Numbered from the stretch's first letter, positions 24,572 through 38,428 are shown. The stretch: DNA of 64,000 nucleotides from Apostichopus parvimensis (GCA_000934455.1 KN886704.1:35994-99993), one strand, 5' to 3'. Numbers and translations are program-made. Notes: a model not told the origin generated them from the letters alone.

Positions 24572-27500
24572 TTAACAAAATGTGCTAATTATGTTCAAAG
24601 TAAAAACCATGATTTGAACACATAGTTCTGTGCCGTTATTTTGAAAAAGGAGTTACAACATAGCGGTGTAAACATACCATGACACAAAATTAATTGCAGT
24701 GATAACCTAAACGTTTACCTCCGTTTTCTGTCAGATTATGGCAAAATGATAGGAACATTATTTAAGACCGTGTCGACATAACTCGAAAATGTCGCAAGAA
24801 GTGTTTTGAGTTGTAAAAGCACAAGGTATGAGGTATTGACATGTAGTTCATCAACAACCGTTAAGACGTTACTAACTAATTCAAAGTAGGAGACACTAAA
24901 GAATCGTCGCGGCCAATATTTGCAGAAGACACAAATGACACACCAGTAGCTGAATTGGACCCTTAACTTGTTCTTCCTTATGACGAAGGCCATCTTTTAA
25001 CTATCTTGACTCCTTCAACCCTTTGCCACTTCCAAAGCTCGACAACAAGCACAACGCATATAATCCGAACTAATCCTTTTCGGAATCTGAGCTAGATTCA
25101 AAGTATACCAAGAAACAGAGTTTGTCGGCGACAAATATTCCAGCTATGTCCTTTTAGCAAACTTCTTATTATCTGAACCAAAACAGAGTGGAGGGTACTT
25201 TGTTTGGGTATTGTCTGTACGCTAAGCATACTATGTGGGCATATCACCGAATATGGTTAACATTACGTGTACATGTTCTGCGTGCAGTGGTACAGTATCC
25301 CCTCATGGGCTTGATCAGACGCTATGTTGTTTTTCTACATCACTGCATTAAACTATCACATGCTTATGTGAGTTTGGTACTCGATCACATCTTCACTTTG
25401 ATATTATGTAGCAGTTTGCAAAGTTAGCACCCCATCATTTATAATAAGGTCTCTTTATAGTTCCTAAAAAGCGTTATCATATTATATGTTCTACGTGAGT
25501 GTAGCTGTAACAATTTGCTCAATATAAATACATGCTGGAACACGGTGTCGCTTATTATGACTGTATAAGTGTTATTAGATTTCAGTACTATCCGAATATA
25601 CTCCCCTCTAATGTATAAATCATAACCAGTAATGATTGTTACTCACCTTATATAAATGAGTCACGGTGAATAAATAACAAATCAGTTCAAATCAGATATG
25701 AAATAACACTTCACGCAGAATATCTCTTGAGCAAACTACATGTTATCTGAACAAAAGAAGAATGGTATGAGCTTGCTGTATGAACACGTTTTTCTTTCAA
25801 CGCTGAGCATAGTACGTTAACATAGTGCCAAATTTGGTTAACATTGCTTGTAAATGATCATCGAGCAGTTGTACAAGCCTTTTTACGTCACCGTGGCATT
25901 TTTTTTCGTACAACACCGTGTTAAATTATAAATAAAGTTAAGTTCGGTGTAAGTTTGGTACTATATCATATATTTGACTATAACAATATGAAAGCGATTC
26001 TATGAATTGATGTTAACTGTTAATTTATAGCACCCTCATTTGTGAAATTAAAAGGCTATCGGTCAACATTTTGAACTCACAGGCATGCACGGCCTGTGAC
26101 ATTTTGGTATCGATTGGGAGAAATTATCTCGCCAGGTGTGTTAAAATATATCCATTAACTTATTGTTCTCATTATGGTACAGACAGAGTACAGTTTACTG
26201 GGAATGGCTTCAATTGTGAAGATTTGAGCTTGTTCTAACCGCGTATCGGCATATTAATACCTGCAGTTCTTCCTATTATAATGAATTGATGTACTGCAAA
26301 AAATTCATTATGTATCATTCGGATTAGCTTCCTTGCAGTTAAATATACTCTTAGTTTGTTCAGAAAGTATAAAACCCAATACAATTATAACTATAAATTA
26401 CTTCAGAGCATGATTTACAAGAGAATTGTACTTCAGTAGTAGGTATTCCACAAAAAAATTCTCACTTGTAATTTCTCACGGTCAGTTTTAATGCCTATAA
26501 GGAACTGGAAATCCCAAATACAGGAATGTTTACTGCAGTTTCAATTTATGTAAGATTAGTTCAATGATAAAAGTTGCGTATACCACTCTTACCGAACAAA
26601 CTATTTCTCTTCTTTTAAGTTACCGACTATATAAATCTCTTTGGTATACCATTGTTTGTTCACACGTATTCATCTACTCTGCCATTCAAACATTCAAAGT
26701 TCAGTTTGTACTTCTTTATTATGATTGTAGAAAGATAGGAGCAGTAACACAGACGATTTCAGTCTCAGGAATTTTTGTTTCCACCCTTACTTTTCAAGGT
26801 ACACTTGACTCAATTGTTCTGATGGATAACTTAATCATCAGTTAGATCCTTGGGATTACCAAAACAGCTGTCATGTACCAAACAATCACATGTCTGTATA
26901 GTGCCACTAAATACATCTCTTAATGATTCCGTAATGAGTTATTAATCTGATTAACTGCTATATGTACTAATCCAAAAAATTCGTTAAATTCCCTTCTTTA
27001 TTTAAGTTATACGTTTACTAACACGGAAATGGAACGAGTATTTAGTTTATATCAGTAATTCCCTATTTTGTTTGAGGCTTAAAGTATACTTGTTTGCTGT
27101 CCCTACTTTTCGTATTTCTGTTTGGTTGTGGTTCATTGAATATTATGTTTTATCTTACTATGTTTGAGAAAAAGAGGAGGGGGTGGCAGGGGAAACCAGC
27201 GACAGCATAGCGATTTGCTGCATGCCTGTTATGACATGTTGGGGTACATATGCCATCTAATACTGTACCATAAAACAAGCCTGTCCTGTGCGTTCAATAA
27301 GAGCATTGCTTTGCTTGTGCTTGACAGTGCACTTCAGTATTCCATTTTCTGGTCTCCAAGAACGTAATAAGCACCATGCATCGAACTCCTACCCCATCAG
27401 TCCGGCTTCCCATGGTTCGATTTTTGCCCTCTCATGCATGTCTATATAAAGCTATCAACTTCAAACAAACAGCGATAAGAATTAACCTCTGTACTGTATA

Positions 27501-29699
27501 CATCACAAGATCGGGTTTCAGTTTTACTTTAAAGGCAGACCTCGAGGGTTGGCAGGCATGTAAATATATATTTATAGCTATTGAACTATTGATGAGTTAG
27601 ATGATAAGATTTGTATTAAATTTTTAACAGAAAATGGTTAGAACGACAAAGGCATTAACATTATTATCTATGATCATGATAGGGCTTAATGCGATAATGC
27701 TAAATATGTTCAAAGGTAAAACATGATTTGAACACATAGTTTTATGCCGTTATATTGAAGACATGGTCACAGCATATCGGCGTAAGCATATCACAACACA
27801 GCACTAATTGCATTGATAACTTAGAACGTTTACCTCCGTTTTCTGTCGGAGTATGGCAAACTGATAGAAAATTTGTTTAAGGCATGCTTTGTTAACATAG
27901 CTCGAAAATGTCGTAACAAGTGTGTTGAGTTGTTAATCGCAAAAAGGTATGGGTATTGATATATAGTTCCTCAACAACCTATAAGACAGTACTCACTAAT
28001 TCAATCAAGTATGAGAGAATAAGGAATCGTCATGGCCGACATTTTCAACAGACTGGCTCTTCAAATGACACACCGGTATATAAATTAGACCCATTACTGG
28101 TTCTTCCTTATAACGAAGGCCATCTTTTAACTAACTTGACTCCTTCAACCCTTTTACCACTTCCAAAGCTCGACTACAAGCACAACGCATGGAATCCGAA
28201 CTAATCCTTTTCGGAATCTGAGCTAGATTCACAGGATACCAAGAAACAGTCCTTAGGCGACATATATCACACCTATGTCCTTTGAGCAAACTACATATTA
28301 TATGAACAAAAGAAGAACTTGTTGTATGAATTTTTTTACGCTGAGCATAGTATGTACGCATAGTACCGACTAGGGTTAACATTGCTTGTAAATATTCATC
28401 GCACCGCTTGAAAAGCATCTCCTCGTGAGCTTAATTTCTACTGAAACATATCATTGCACAGCACTGTGTTGATTATTGCAGGGTCGTGTAAAGTTTGGTA
28501 CCCTATCATATATTTCACTAGGATAGTATGTAAATTATTTGCACCATCGCTCAAAGTTAGTACCTCATCATCCGTACCAGTGTTCTCCTTAGCGTTCTAC
28601 AAATGCGTTATCATCTGTTTTAGTTCTACGTGTGTGTCCTACGTGGTGTATATGCTAAATATAAATGCATGCCGAAACGCGCTGTCACTTATGTTGACTT
28701 TCTCATTGTTTATCACATGTTTCGCATTGTCTAGCAAATACACATATACCCCCTCTAATTTAGAAATCGTCACCAATGAGCATTGTTACTCACCTTGCAT
28801 AAATGAATCATGTTTAATAAATACGATCAGTTATAAAGTATCACGTCATATAAGATACTTCAGAAAGTTAAACCTATTTGTCAATGCTTTGTGAGAATCT
28901 CATATGAAATTATTTGCCAAAACAATACCTTATAAATGTGTAGGTGGCAATTGTTTTCAATTGATTCTGTCTTTCGCTTTTTGAAGTACTGTCCTCGGTA
29001 ATGCTAACCATTCTTCAAATTGTATGTAAATTTAATGAGTGTCAGATCTGATTTTCTTTTTCTGTTGAGAAGAATGATAAGGACTTCAAGTGTTTTATTT
29101 GTGAGCTTTGAATGGACTTTGTTTCGATTGTTCTTTTAACAAAATGAAAATGAAAGTTATTACAGTTGACTCATTGTACAAAAAAAGTATTTTCCCACGA
29201 TAGACAACGCTATTATAGATAATTCCGAAATAAGACCGATGTAATAAGGTTTGATATTTCCTCACGATGAATTCCTGTTTGGTGTTTATAATGAAACATA
29301 ATCATCGGTGTATCACGGTGCCTATTCTGACACGGAACCCCGTAGTGAGGAGTTTGACATATCTGCGTAGTTTAATTACGATAACAGATGAACGGTTTAT
29401 TGTAATAGTGTTGTTATGAAATATGTTGAAATAACTCAACATAACGTTTAAGATTAGTAAAGTAGGAACGTAGAGAATGATTTGGTATTCAATTGTGATA
29501 AGCTTAACACTATTGTATCGGTTATAAACGTTCTAGACTGCATATTTGTAATTACTGATGTACTATGCGAACGACCTTGTATTAAAGTCGATGAGATACC
29601 TAGCTTAGTGTATAAACCAATACACTATATCTGCTACCAAGGTACCATGACGAGGGTCCGTTTGGAAACTATTATATCTTGTGGCTGAAAATAAAAACA

Positions 29700-30780
29700 T
29701 GATATAATAGCAAACATTTACCAATTTAGTTTATTTTCGTTTATTTCAATCTCAATACATACATAAATACATACATACATAAATAAAAACATACATCAAT
29801 ACATAACGTACACAACATTGCGTATGTGATCTTGCCAAGAAAGCTTTTTATATATTATAACCCCTTAAATCGTAGTAGAGTTATTATGTAATGTAAATAA
29901 AATCTTATATAGCGCACTACGCGCGATGCATCTGTGCGCTTTACAAACAATCTAGAAAATACAATGACATAAAACAGTAAATAGAAAAAACAGTAAATAC
30001 ATATACCATCTACAGAAATATACAGGAATAAGAGATCGAAAAACTATTAAAAGCACCGGTGAAGCGTAAAGTTGTTTTATGATGGTATCCTTAAAAATTA
30101 AAATAAATTGTGGTGTATTACCTTTTATATTAATAAAAACCAATATTTTTTATTCGTATTTAAATATAACTTATTTTACGCTAACCAATCTAGAGATGTC
30201 CCTCGGAGGGCTTGCTTCTCATCAGAGTTATGATGACAAAAGTCGTGTCGTCAGCAAATAATATAAACTGAATCTTGATGAATTATACATATCAGTAATA
30301 TAATATAAAAAGAAAGGGGGCCCAGTATCGATCTTTGCGGAACGCCGACATTGATGTTATTTAGGTTATTGTCCTTACCAATAAAACGGATAATTCATTC
30401 AGGAAAAGGGTATTCTTTTTCAGAAAGAGATACATTTAAATTATTAGCACGAGGATTGATAATATGGTCTTAAATATGTTTGAAAGTACATTTGGTAAGT
30501 CAATTGTATTGCAATGTCGAATGTCCCCTTTATCGATTTGAAACCAACCACGGTCGATTCGTTTTACTCATGTCTTTGTTGTTGGACCTACAGACATGAC
30601 ATTTGTAGCAGTTTGTGTGAAAGTCCATAATGAGCCGACTGTTTGACGATATTAAGGGAATGTTGATATCCATTTTATCCAATTAATTCAACAAGTCATA
30701 CGATGATGTTGACGAAATTTAGAAAGTGTTCATAGCAAACATAATACCCAAGTTTAACTCAACCATACTCACACAGCCGT
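29700..30780 (-). mobile_element. Dead non-LTR retrotransposon (LINE), minus strand
   Basis: Read on the - strand, the reverse-transcriptase motif VPQRSILGP is encoded near 30345-30318 and the catalytic block LFADDTTFV near 30264-30238, in different frames, so the ORF is frameshifted. Further upstream (30.5-30.7 kb) a decayed block ends in KTNRPWLV, a motif also seen in other LINE scraps in this window. The 3' end at 29.9 kb has the GCGCTATATAAGATTTT-type tail signature common in marine-invertebrate LINEs, followed by a CATA-rich microsatellite at 29757-29810. The catalytic Asp-Asp pair is intact but the element cannot be active. Confidence 0.65.
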
Positions 30781-30789
30781 ATTAGACAA

Positions 30790-33720
30790 CGAGAGATGGA
30801 CCTTTTTGATTGCTAGCGCATAAATACAAATTAATGTCTAGATTAGTCATATGAGTTAGTAGGGGTACTAATTGGGGAAAAGGGATTATCCTTGAGGCGT
30901 TTAATGTAAAGTGGTCTGTTCAATTGTAGTCCTCTTTACGAAACAGAATCGGCGACATTGCCGCTGAATCTGCTAAGACATATATGAGAAGATGAACTAA
31001 GTCACCGTTTAACTGTGTATTGTTAATTAAACAAAAAAAGCGTTTTCTGGCTAGCTATGGAAGAGTATTTTTATGTATTTTAATAAAGCGCTTGTTGTTA
31101 ATCTTCCTATGAATTCCACTAGAGAAACGAGCATTACAACATGGGAATGGAACTATAACTATTGTAATATGATTAGAAAATAATTCCGAGTTAGTTACCA
31201 ATCTAGACATATGGAGAACTAAGTACAAAACATGATTGTATTAATCAGCATTAATCGTTAAACAAGCGCTAATTAATCTAATGTAAATTTACCGAGAGAT
31301 TAGGCCGAGTAACGCTTTATGTTATAAACGATTAAACAACTTTTGATTAACAGACTTTGATATTGTCCTAATAAAACATTTTTTTTTTAAATGTCATTAG
31401 TTGCCATAAAGAAGTAAAACAAACACGTAAGGACAATAATAAACAAAAAGGGAAAAACGCAGAATAATTAACACTTTTTTACAAATTAGTTTATATTCAA
31501 TCTTCGTATTCCAAAAGTACATTAATCCACTTCATTACAGTTGTATATGAAGCTCGGTTAATACTTATTTGACTCTATCTAATTCACAATTCAACTTCTT
31601 ATAGTAAAACATAATTTGCACTATGACCAACAAAATTATATTTCGCATATTTCTTAAATATTTCAATTTCGTAGTTAAGAACAAAATAATTAAACTTCAG
31701 TTTGATGACCCTAGCTTTGTAATAATTGTGTAGACTTTCAAAATTTGGCATTCGAATGACGCTTGCCTTTTTCGATCATCAACTGACTTCCTCAGGAGAG
31801 ATATTTGAATTTGATTTTTTCTCAATGCATGTAATCATTAAATATGATGTGCTATTATGTTGTTTTCCAATATCACAAGAAACTACGTTTCTTTTGTTTT
31901 TCAATATAAACAACAATTTTTGGAGGATGTTTTAACAATTTAAGATATATAGGATAAATCAAAATGCACATTTTAAGTATTTTTTATTTTACAATTGTTA
32001 AAAATGTAGGCTTTAGTGTTTTTTCACATAGGAGGCTGAAGAACTTATCACGTTTAAATATGACATCATCAAGACAACCTTGGTATATACTGTTACATCC
32101 AAGAGCTAAATGTTCCATTTAACAAAATGTACAACGAATTTAATCTTTAATCTAGACTTCCACTGTTAGCTATATCATGCTCTCAGGTTACTGACTATTT
32201 GTCAATGGAGAACAAACATATTGAGAAGTACGTGTATATGGTTGGTTTATGTATTTCCCTGAAATCATGAAATATTTTCGAGTTATTATGATATTTTTCT
32301 ACAACCAATCACTACAGAAACACCAGAGACCTGAAAGCATATTCTGTTTCATTAGTATTCCAACATACGCAATATAAAAGCATATTTATAGATACACAGG
32401 TTGCTTTAGAATTGATATTTTGATATATATTGTTTTAAGTTTTTTTTTAAATCGTTAACGAAGCATATGCTGAAACTTCTTTAACCATAACCCACCCTGA
32501 ACAAATCTTTGTTGCCTTAGTCTTAGAATATGAGCAAATATCCACTCGGTGACATTTTCTGCTGTAGATAAACATGATGAATCAACCTTACATAATTGTG
32601 TGTGCTTAAATATTGTCTCTTACCAAATCAACCACGGAAGACACCAAACATCTCCACAGGTAAAAGTAAATTAGTAACTACGACTTTTTAAACGTTAGTT
32701 TTGCATAACATATGTAAAACACATAACTAACTTAACTCAAATATGTCTATAATAACGAACATCTGAAATTGTTTTGACTTCATACATTAGTCGCATGTGT
32801 ATCCGTTCGTCTGTGCTTGAAACACTAACGACATTACGCAGCTATTAGGTCTGATAATTTGCTGTGTATATTTTTAAGATTTGGAAGAACATGCATCAAA
32901 TGAAAATGTCATTAACTATGAGAATTAATTTAAAGACTTTGACTTCGTTAAATACTATCAGTATTAATTATTGACATAAGGGTGATGAGGATTCCTCATG
33001 CTGGTACGATCGCTGTAGAACACAGTAACATAACTGTTTTACATGCCTTATCTACCATTCTGAACAAGTCAAAACATATCAACACTTAAAAACATAATTA
33101 TAGCTGTAAAAAAGATATTTCTTTTTCTATATGTTACAGTTGAGATATGAACATTACAGTCCAAACAACAAATTTGTAGATTTCCTGGATACGATATGCT
33201 TCCTTGTTTGACTTGCGTATGTCAATTTGCTATTTCGAGTGTACATGTTTTTCGTGCTTGGTTGCTTGGGACAAGAATATATACGCCCTCCTGATATCTT
33301 TAATAAATTCATTTCAGAAAGAAAACTATCGATAGATGAACGATATGCAGATAAAGCATATGCACTTAAAGAAACATAAGCCAATACTCTAATAGACACA
33401 TTGTGTCTGCAACAATTCCAGCTGATGGAATTTGTTTACAACTGGTAAGTTAGTGACAATTCGTTCGCGAAAAAGCGAACTACATAATTGGCCAACACAT
33501 TTTGGGACTAAGTACTTTTGTATCACAAGGTGCAATAACTGTTACAATTATGAATATCAACGAAACAAAATGTTATCCCATCATTACAATGGAAGCTATA
33601 TTGGTATGTCTGCGCAATGATGCTGTTCTATACCCATCTTGGTTATTTTGCCTTCCTAATATATTTCTACATGTGCACAACATTAAAGCGATACGCTATA
33701 CACAAATGGAATGATAAACA
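30790..33720. other. Intergenic, nothing supported
   Basis: AT-rich sequence without recognisable exons or repeat ends. A minus-strand open frame at 33154-33399 with an upstream acceptor could be a downstream exon of the Ig gene at 34048, but its phase does not match and its peptide matches nothing I know. Confidence 0.45.
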
Positions 33721-33723
33721 TAC

Positions 33724-34048
33724 CTTTGACCTCCAAGTTATGTCTCCCTATTGTAGAAGCGTTACTGACGCATTCGTAAACACCCTCGTGTAAGAGAGAC
33801 ACAGGATTTATACGCAGTGAATTATCTGCCAAGAGCCAGAGACTTCCATTAAATCGCTCTTGAATCAACACACTATCAAAGAAAAGTAACTTATTGCTGA
33901 ACTTCCAATGACTTGTAAATCCGTTTCCCTGACAGCCATGAAACGTTACTTGGCTCCTAATTTTTGCCCAGTGAAAGAAATCATCGCCGAAATTGCAATT
34001 TAGCCTACAAAACACCAGCAACAAAATCATAAACCATTTTGCACACAT
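33724..34048 (-). CDS. Single-Ig-domain secreted or membrane protein, first exon
   Basis: On the - strand, ATG at 34048 opens a signal peptide (MCAKWFMILLLVFCRLNC) and an Ig-like domain in one exon. The domain has the first Cys in VTFHGCQGNG, the Trp in SHWKFS, and the closing motif LLHEGVYECVSNAS. A TAA lies four codons upstream of the ATG, which fixes the start. The frame runs into a donor (AAAG then GTATGT) at 33724/33723 and leaves phase 1, the normal Ig exon phase. Downstream exons were not found with confidence. Both cysteines are present, unlike domain 1 of the Ig-NACHT receptor. It may be a truncated relative of that ectodomain or an independent gene. Confidence 0.68.
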
Positions 34049-34622
34049 TTTTATTTAAGTTTTTGCTCGTTCTCAGATGACGAAGTAGTCGGTGAACCAA
34101 TCTTTCGATCAACTGTCTATTCAAACGTTTCAGGTCGTACAACTGACTATTTAATATGTGACGTCATAATAGAGTGTACAGTATGCCTACTTTCGATTAG
34201 CAGATAATTATATCAATGGAAATTAAACTTATAATATGTAGATCCATAGACATATCATCGTCACGTGTGCATTTTGGTGTGATTTCTTGTTAACCACGTT
34301 TTGTAGCATTATTTGGGATATGCTGCAAGATAAAATGATTAGTTTAACTAAAATATAATAACATGTGATATTAACAAATTTTCATTTACACAAATATTTT
34401 AAATTTTATGTTGTATTTATTTCTAAATAAATTCGGATGTTTCTTTTCTAGACATGATGGTATGTCACTGAAAAGAAGTAATATATTGAAATTAATAGAC
34501 AAGGTTTAACTTTTTTAAGTCACGGGTAAGATCAATAATACTGTCGTCATTACTTTTGGTACAATGTACAACATAGTATATTCAATGGGTAATCTACAGA
34601 ATAATAATATGTGACAGCTAAC

Positions 34623-34688
34623 CTGTCTGAGGTAAAATACCAAACATGCTAACATAAACATTTTCAGCCAAACTACCATCTGCTTCAT
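34623..34688 (-). CDS. Possible signal-peptide exon
   Basis: ATG at 34688 on the - strand opens MKQMVVWLKMFMLACLVFYL, a signal-like stretch, and reaches a donor (CAG then GTTAGC) after 22 codons. It lies 0.6 kb upstream of the Ig exon at 34048 on the same strand. The phase is 0, which does not suit an Ig exon. AT-rich DNA often yields hydrophobic peptides, so this is weak. Confidence 0.18.
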
Positions 34689-35852
34689 ATCACTGTGATT
34701 CAAATGTCGTATTTCCGTCCGTATTAGTTTAGATATTGACTACTGTACGTTATACGTTTATGCATCTCTATGCATTTATCGTAAAATGAAACCTACTAAC
34801 TAATTTAAGCTCTCATTCAGGAGCCCCTTGCGTGTGAAATGGAAGATTTACAATAAATGTGTATTGTTGTGAATGCATTTGCCTTCAAGGAAACCATTCT
34901 AATAATCTGTGGATGGAATGGTTTGGTATATGGACTTGATGGTTTTTTTATTTGAAATATTCCAAAGAAATGCGTTAATAGCATTGAACATAAAGTCCAA
35001 TGAGTGTTATTTCCAAAGAGTTAATTTAGGCTGACAGAGTTACTAAAACTAACTTCAACTTTCACACTGTTGTTTACACCATATTTTTGTTTGCCTAGTT
35101 TGTGGGAATCTTTGGATGTAAACCTTGAAACAAGAGTTGAAACAGATTTCCCGTGTTGCCTCTCTGTTCAAGCACTGAAATTATATTTTCAATTACTATT
35201 GGCATTAATCGCGATTCCATATGTCCCGGGTTTCTTAATTGCTTACTTACGTACGCATATGTGCAATTTGGCGGTATTTTTTAAGCGTTTGGGACATGGT
35301 AAACAGTGAAATCATTTTCCTTTATGTAAATTTCGGCAGCTAGTTAAAAATCTCAAATGTTACCACGTTTTAAAGTATCATGAAGACGTTATAAAGAGTG
35401 TTATGATAGTCACTTAAAGGATCTGGATCACACACTACAAATTTCTTGAAAAGTTCCTGGTATATAGTGTATATGTTCGCAGCTCCTGTTTACATCGATT
35501 TTTGGCAGAAGTTATTCATCATACAATTTTGTGGAGTGGACTGTTGATTCGCGAAATATCAGAGAGTCTGTACATACTATCATTTTTCGTTTTGACGGAC
35601 TGGAAAGTGCATATTTATGTGGTTTTCTTCAAGTTATGCGTCTTCGATTCTGTCACGGTTGACTGCCTTCCAACATGCTTCGTTATACCAGTTCAAAACT
35701 GTTTAGTCTCCGTGGATCATTGACCATGCCTTTGCTCCGGCTACCGCTCCAAGTCTACGACACTCTAGAAAGGAATGGAATACGTGCTGTTAAGCCAACC
35801 AGCCGGGCACAAAGGGGCTTAAAAGGAAAATAATACCGGTGAGACTGACAAA

Positions 35853-37091
35853 GTGATTAAACAACCCTCAGCTTACCATGACAACCTGATCAGCCTGGTC
35901 AGGGGTCAAGGTCATCCAGGGCCGGACAACAACAACAACAACACAGATCAGCTGATTGGTTCCTTCTCTACTGACTCTATGCCTTTAAATCTCTGCCTGA
36001 TTAATCCCAGCTCCGTGTGCAACAAAGCTACAGAACTTTGTGATTTCACCATGGACAATGCCTTGGATGCATGTGTCATTACTGAGACATGGCTTAAAGG
36101 TGATGAGCGAGATGAGGTCATTCTGGCAGAGCTAAAGCCACCAGGTTATCATGTGAAGCATATCCCCAGGAAAGGCAGAGGAGGTGGCGTTGCTGTCATG
36201 CACAGAGACTATATCACATTGGTACCCAGTGCATATAATAGTTACCAATCATTTGAGTGCCTGAAAGGTGTGGTGCAGACTACTCCTCCTGTGCGCCTAG
36301 TGACCATCAACATGCCACCACCATCAAAGACAAATGGTAACAACTTTAGAACATTTGTGGAGGAAATAACTGCTCATTTTGAACTCCTCGTCATATCCAC
36401 TGGTATTCTCCTTGTCCTTGGAGACTTTAATCTACACATTGGCAAGCCAGCAGATAAGGAGGGAGCAAAGTTCATTACTTTATTGGAGTCACTTGGAATG
36501 ACTCAACATGTGACTGGGGCTACACATCGTAGTGGGCACACGCTGGATTTGGTACTGACCAGGAACCAGGATAACATTGTGCCATGTGTTGCTGTTGAGT
36601 TTAAATGTCTCTCTGACCATAACTCTGTGCTCTGTGAACTACCCCTATACTGCCTTATGCCTAAAACACATGTAATCACCTACAGAAGGACAAAGGCCAT
36701 CCAGCCTGACAGCTTCACCTGTGATATTAGTGCATTATCACTTGCTTCAATTTCTAGTGACACTCCAGTAGACAATGCCATTAGTCTGCATAACTCTGTT
36801 CTATCTTGCATCGTGGACAGTCATGCCCCAACGAAGACCAGACGCGTCCCGTCGCGTGCACAGCCAGACTGGTATACGACTCTGATAAGAGAGGCTAAGC
36901 AGCGGAGGCAGTGTGAGCGGCTGCGGCGAAAGACCAGGCTAACTGTGCACAGAGATATGTTCATCGAAGCTAAGCGAAACGTTAACATCATGATAGCTGA
37001 AGCAAATTCCAGTAATTTCTACAACATCATCTCTGAAAATAGTGGTGACTCCAAGAAGCTTTTTTTCTGTTGTAAGCAATCTTCTGTGTAA
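35853..37091 (+). pseudogene. LINE ORF2, endonuclease part
   Basis: An open frame of 412 codons. APE endonuclease features in order: LCLINPSSVCNKA, VITETWLKGDE, GRGGGVAVMHRD, LLVLGDFNLHIG, SGHTLDLVLTRN and CLSDHNSVLCEL, so the catalytic Glu, Asp and His positions look intact. The nuclease nicks target DNA to prime reverse transcription. A basic linker follows and the frame ends at a TAA just before the poly(C)15 tract at 37112-37126, which probably marks the original frameshift. Confidence 0.85.
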
Positions 37092-37559
37092 GAAGGCAAC
37101 AACAACATTAGCCCCCCCCCCCCCCCGAAAATGATTCCAAGGACCTTGTGCATTAGTTCAGCACATTTTTCACTGACAAGATCACAAGAATTAGAGCCAG
37201 CATAGTCAGTGAAGGGAGTTCAAAATCCAACTCATTGAGAGTGCAGAAACCGCCATCTTGTGCACTGTATATGTGGGAGCCAGCCACAGAGGATGAACGG
37301 AAGCGGATCATTATGGCCTCCCGTCTAAGAACTGTGGCCTTGATCCGCTGTATATAAACCTCCTTAAGCAGTGTGACACCTCTCTTGCAAGTTATCAGCA
37401 CTATTGTGAACAACTCCCTCATCACTGGCGATGTACCATCCGCTTTCAAGCTCGCCCATGTGACACCACATTAAGAAACCCTCGCTGGATCCTACCGTTC
37501 TCTCAAATTATAGGCCAGTGTCAAATCTTCCATTTGTACCAAAGGTTCTAAAACAAGTT

Positions 37560-38428
37560 GTGTCATCCGTCTCACATCCTATGTTGAAGACAATGGTCTA
37601 CAGGAGACTCATCGATCCGACTACAAGAAACACCACAGCACTGAGACTGCACTCGTGCGCATTCATAATGATGTGATGGTAGCTCTTCGAGGTCAGAAAG
37701 CGTGCCTGATGGTTCTGTTAGACCTTTCGGCCGCTTTCGATACGGTCGACCACCTCCATCTTCTAAATACACTCAGTGACCTTGGTTTTAAAGGTAGCGC
37801 CCTCAAGTGGATGACATCATACCTCAGTGATCGCCAACAGACAGTGTGCCTGGGAAAGGATTCTTCTGACCCTCAGACGTAAGAATGTGGCGTGCCCCAG
37901 GGCTCGGTCCTGGGGCCTGTGATCTTCACGGTACACATGTCTTCACTGGGTCATCTCCTTCGCTCGCAGGACATGGACTATCACTTCTATGCGGACGGCC
38001 CAAATCTCTATCTTCTGTTCCACCCCACTGACATTTCTATCACTGTGCATCGTCTAGAGAAGTGCATAACATCAGTTCGGCAATGGATGTCGCAGAAATG
38101 CCTGAAAATGAATGACTCAAAGACTGAGGTGCTTCCTATATCATCAAAGCATCTGGCCAGAAAACTAGAGTGTCCAAGCATCATGATTGGTGACCATCAG
38201 GTGGAGCCTAGTGATGTGGCTAAGAGCATCGGTGTCATAATGGACAAACATGCCTCTATGGAAGACCATATAACAGCTGTGTGTCGGTCTGCTTATTACC
38301 ATCTCTACAACATCGGAAGAATAATAAAATACCTCACCATAGAAGCCACATATCAGTTAATCCATGCTTTCATAACATCTAAAGTGAATTACTGCAATGT
38401 ACTTTTCTGTAGAATACCAGTTAATTAA
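37560..38428 (+). pseudogene. LINE reverse transcriptase, catalytic site mutated
   Basis: RT blocks: LVLLDLSAAFDTVDH-like sequence near 37.72 kb (read LMVLLDLSAAFDTVDH), then GVPQGSVLGPVIF at about 37.89 kb in the same frame but after an in-frame TAA at 37880-37882. Then comes HFYADGPNLYLLF. The catalytic YADD is YADG here, so the second aspartate is lost. The frame continues through the thumb region to 38428. Reverse transcriptase copies the element's RNA. This copy could not do so. Confidence 0.85.

Larger units (their letters stand above)
21540..28830. repeat. Large imperfect tandem duplication, non-coding
   Basis: Sequence from about 21.58 kb to 25.70 kb recurs at about 26.0 kb to 28.83 kb in the same order. 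Paired landmarks include ctcatttgtgaaatt (near 21.63 and 26.04 kb), the block around aacctctgtactgtatac (22.89 and 27.49 kb), ccatcttttaacta (24.99 and 28.12 kb) and ttgttactcacctt (25.64 and 28.78 kb). A third, partial copy of the right end lies at about 25.70-25.99 kb. The extra length of the first copy is largely explained by the 1.46 kb transposon at 23110-24571. No conserved open frame spans both copies, so I see no gene in it. Confidence 0.75.

Noticed and set aside
33154-33399. Downstream exon of the minus-strand Ig gene
   Set aside because: An acceptor is present, but the phase from the Ig exon leads to a stop after 13 codons. The open frame needs a different phase and has no recognisable domain.
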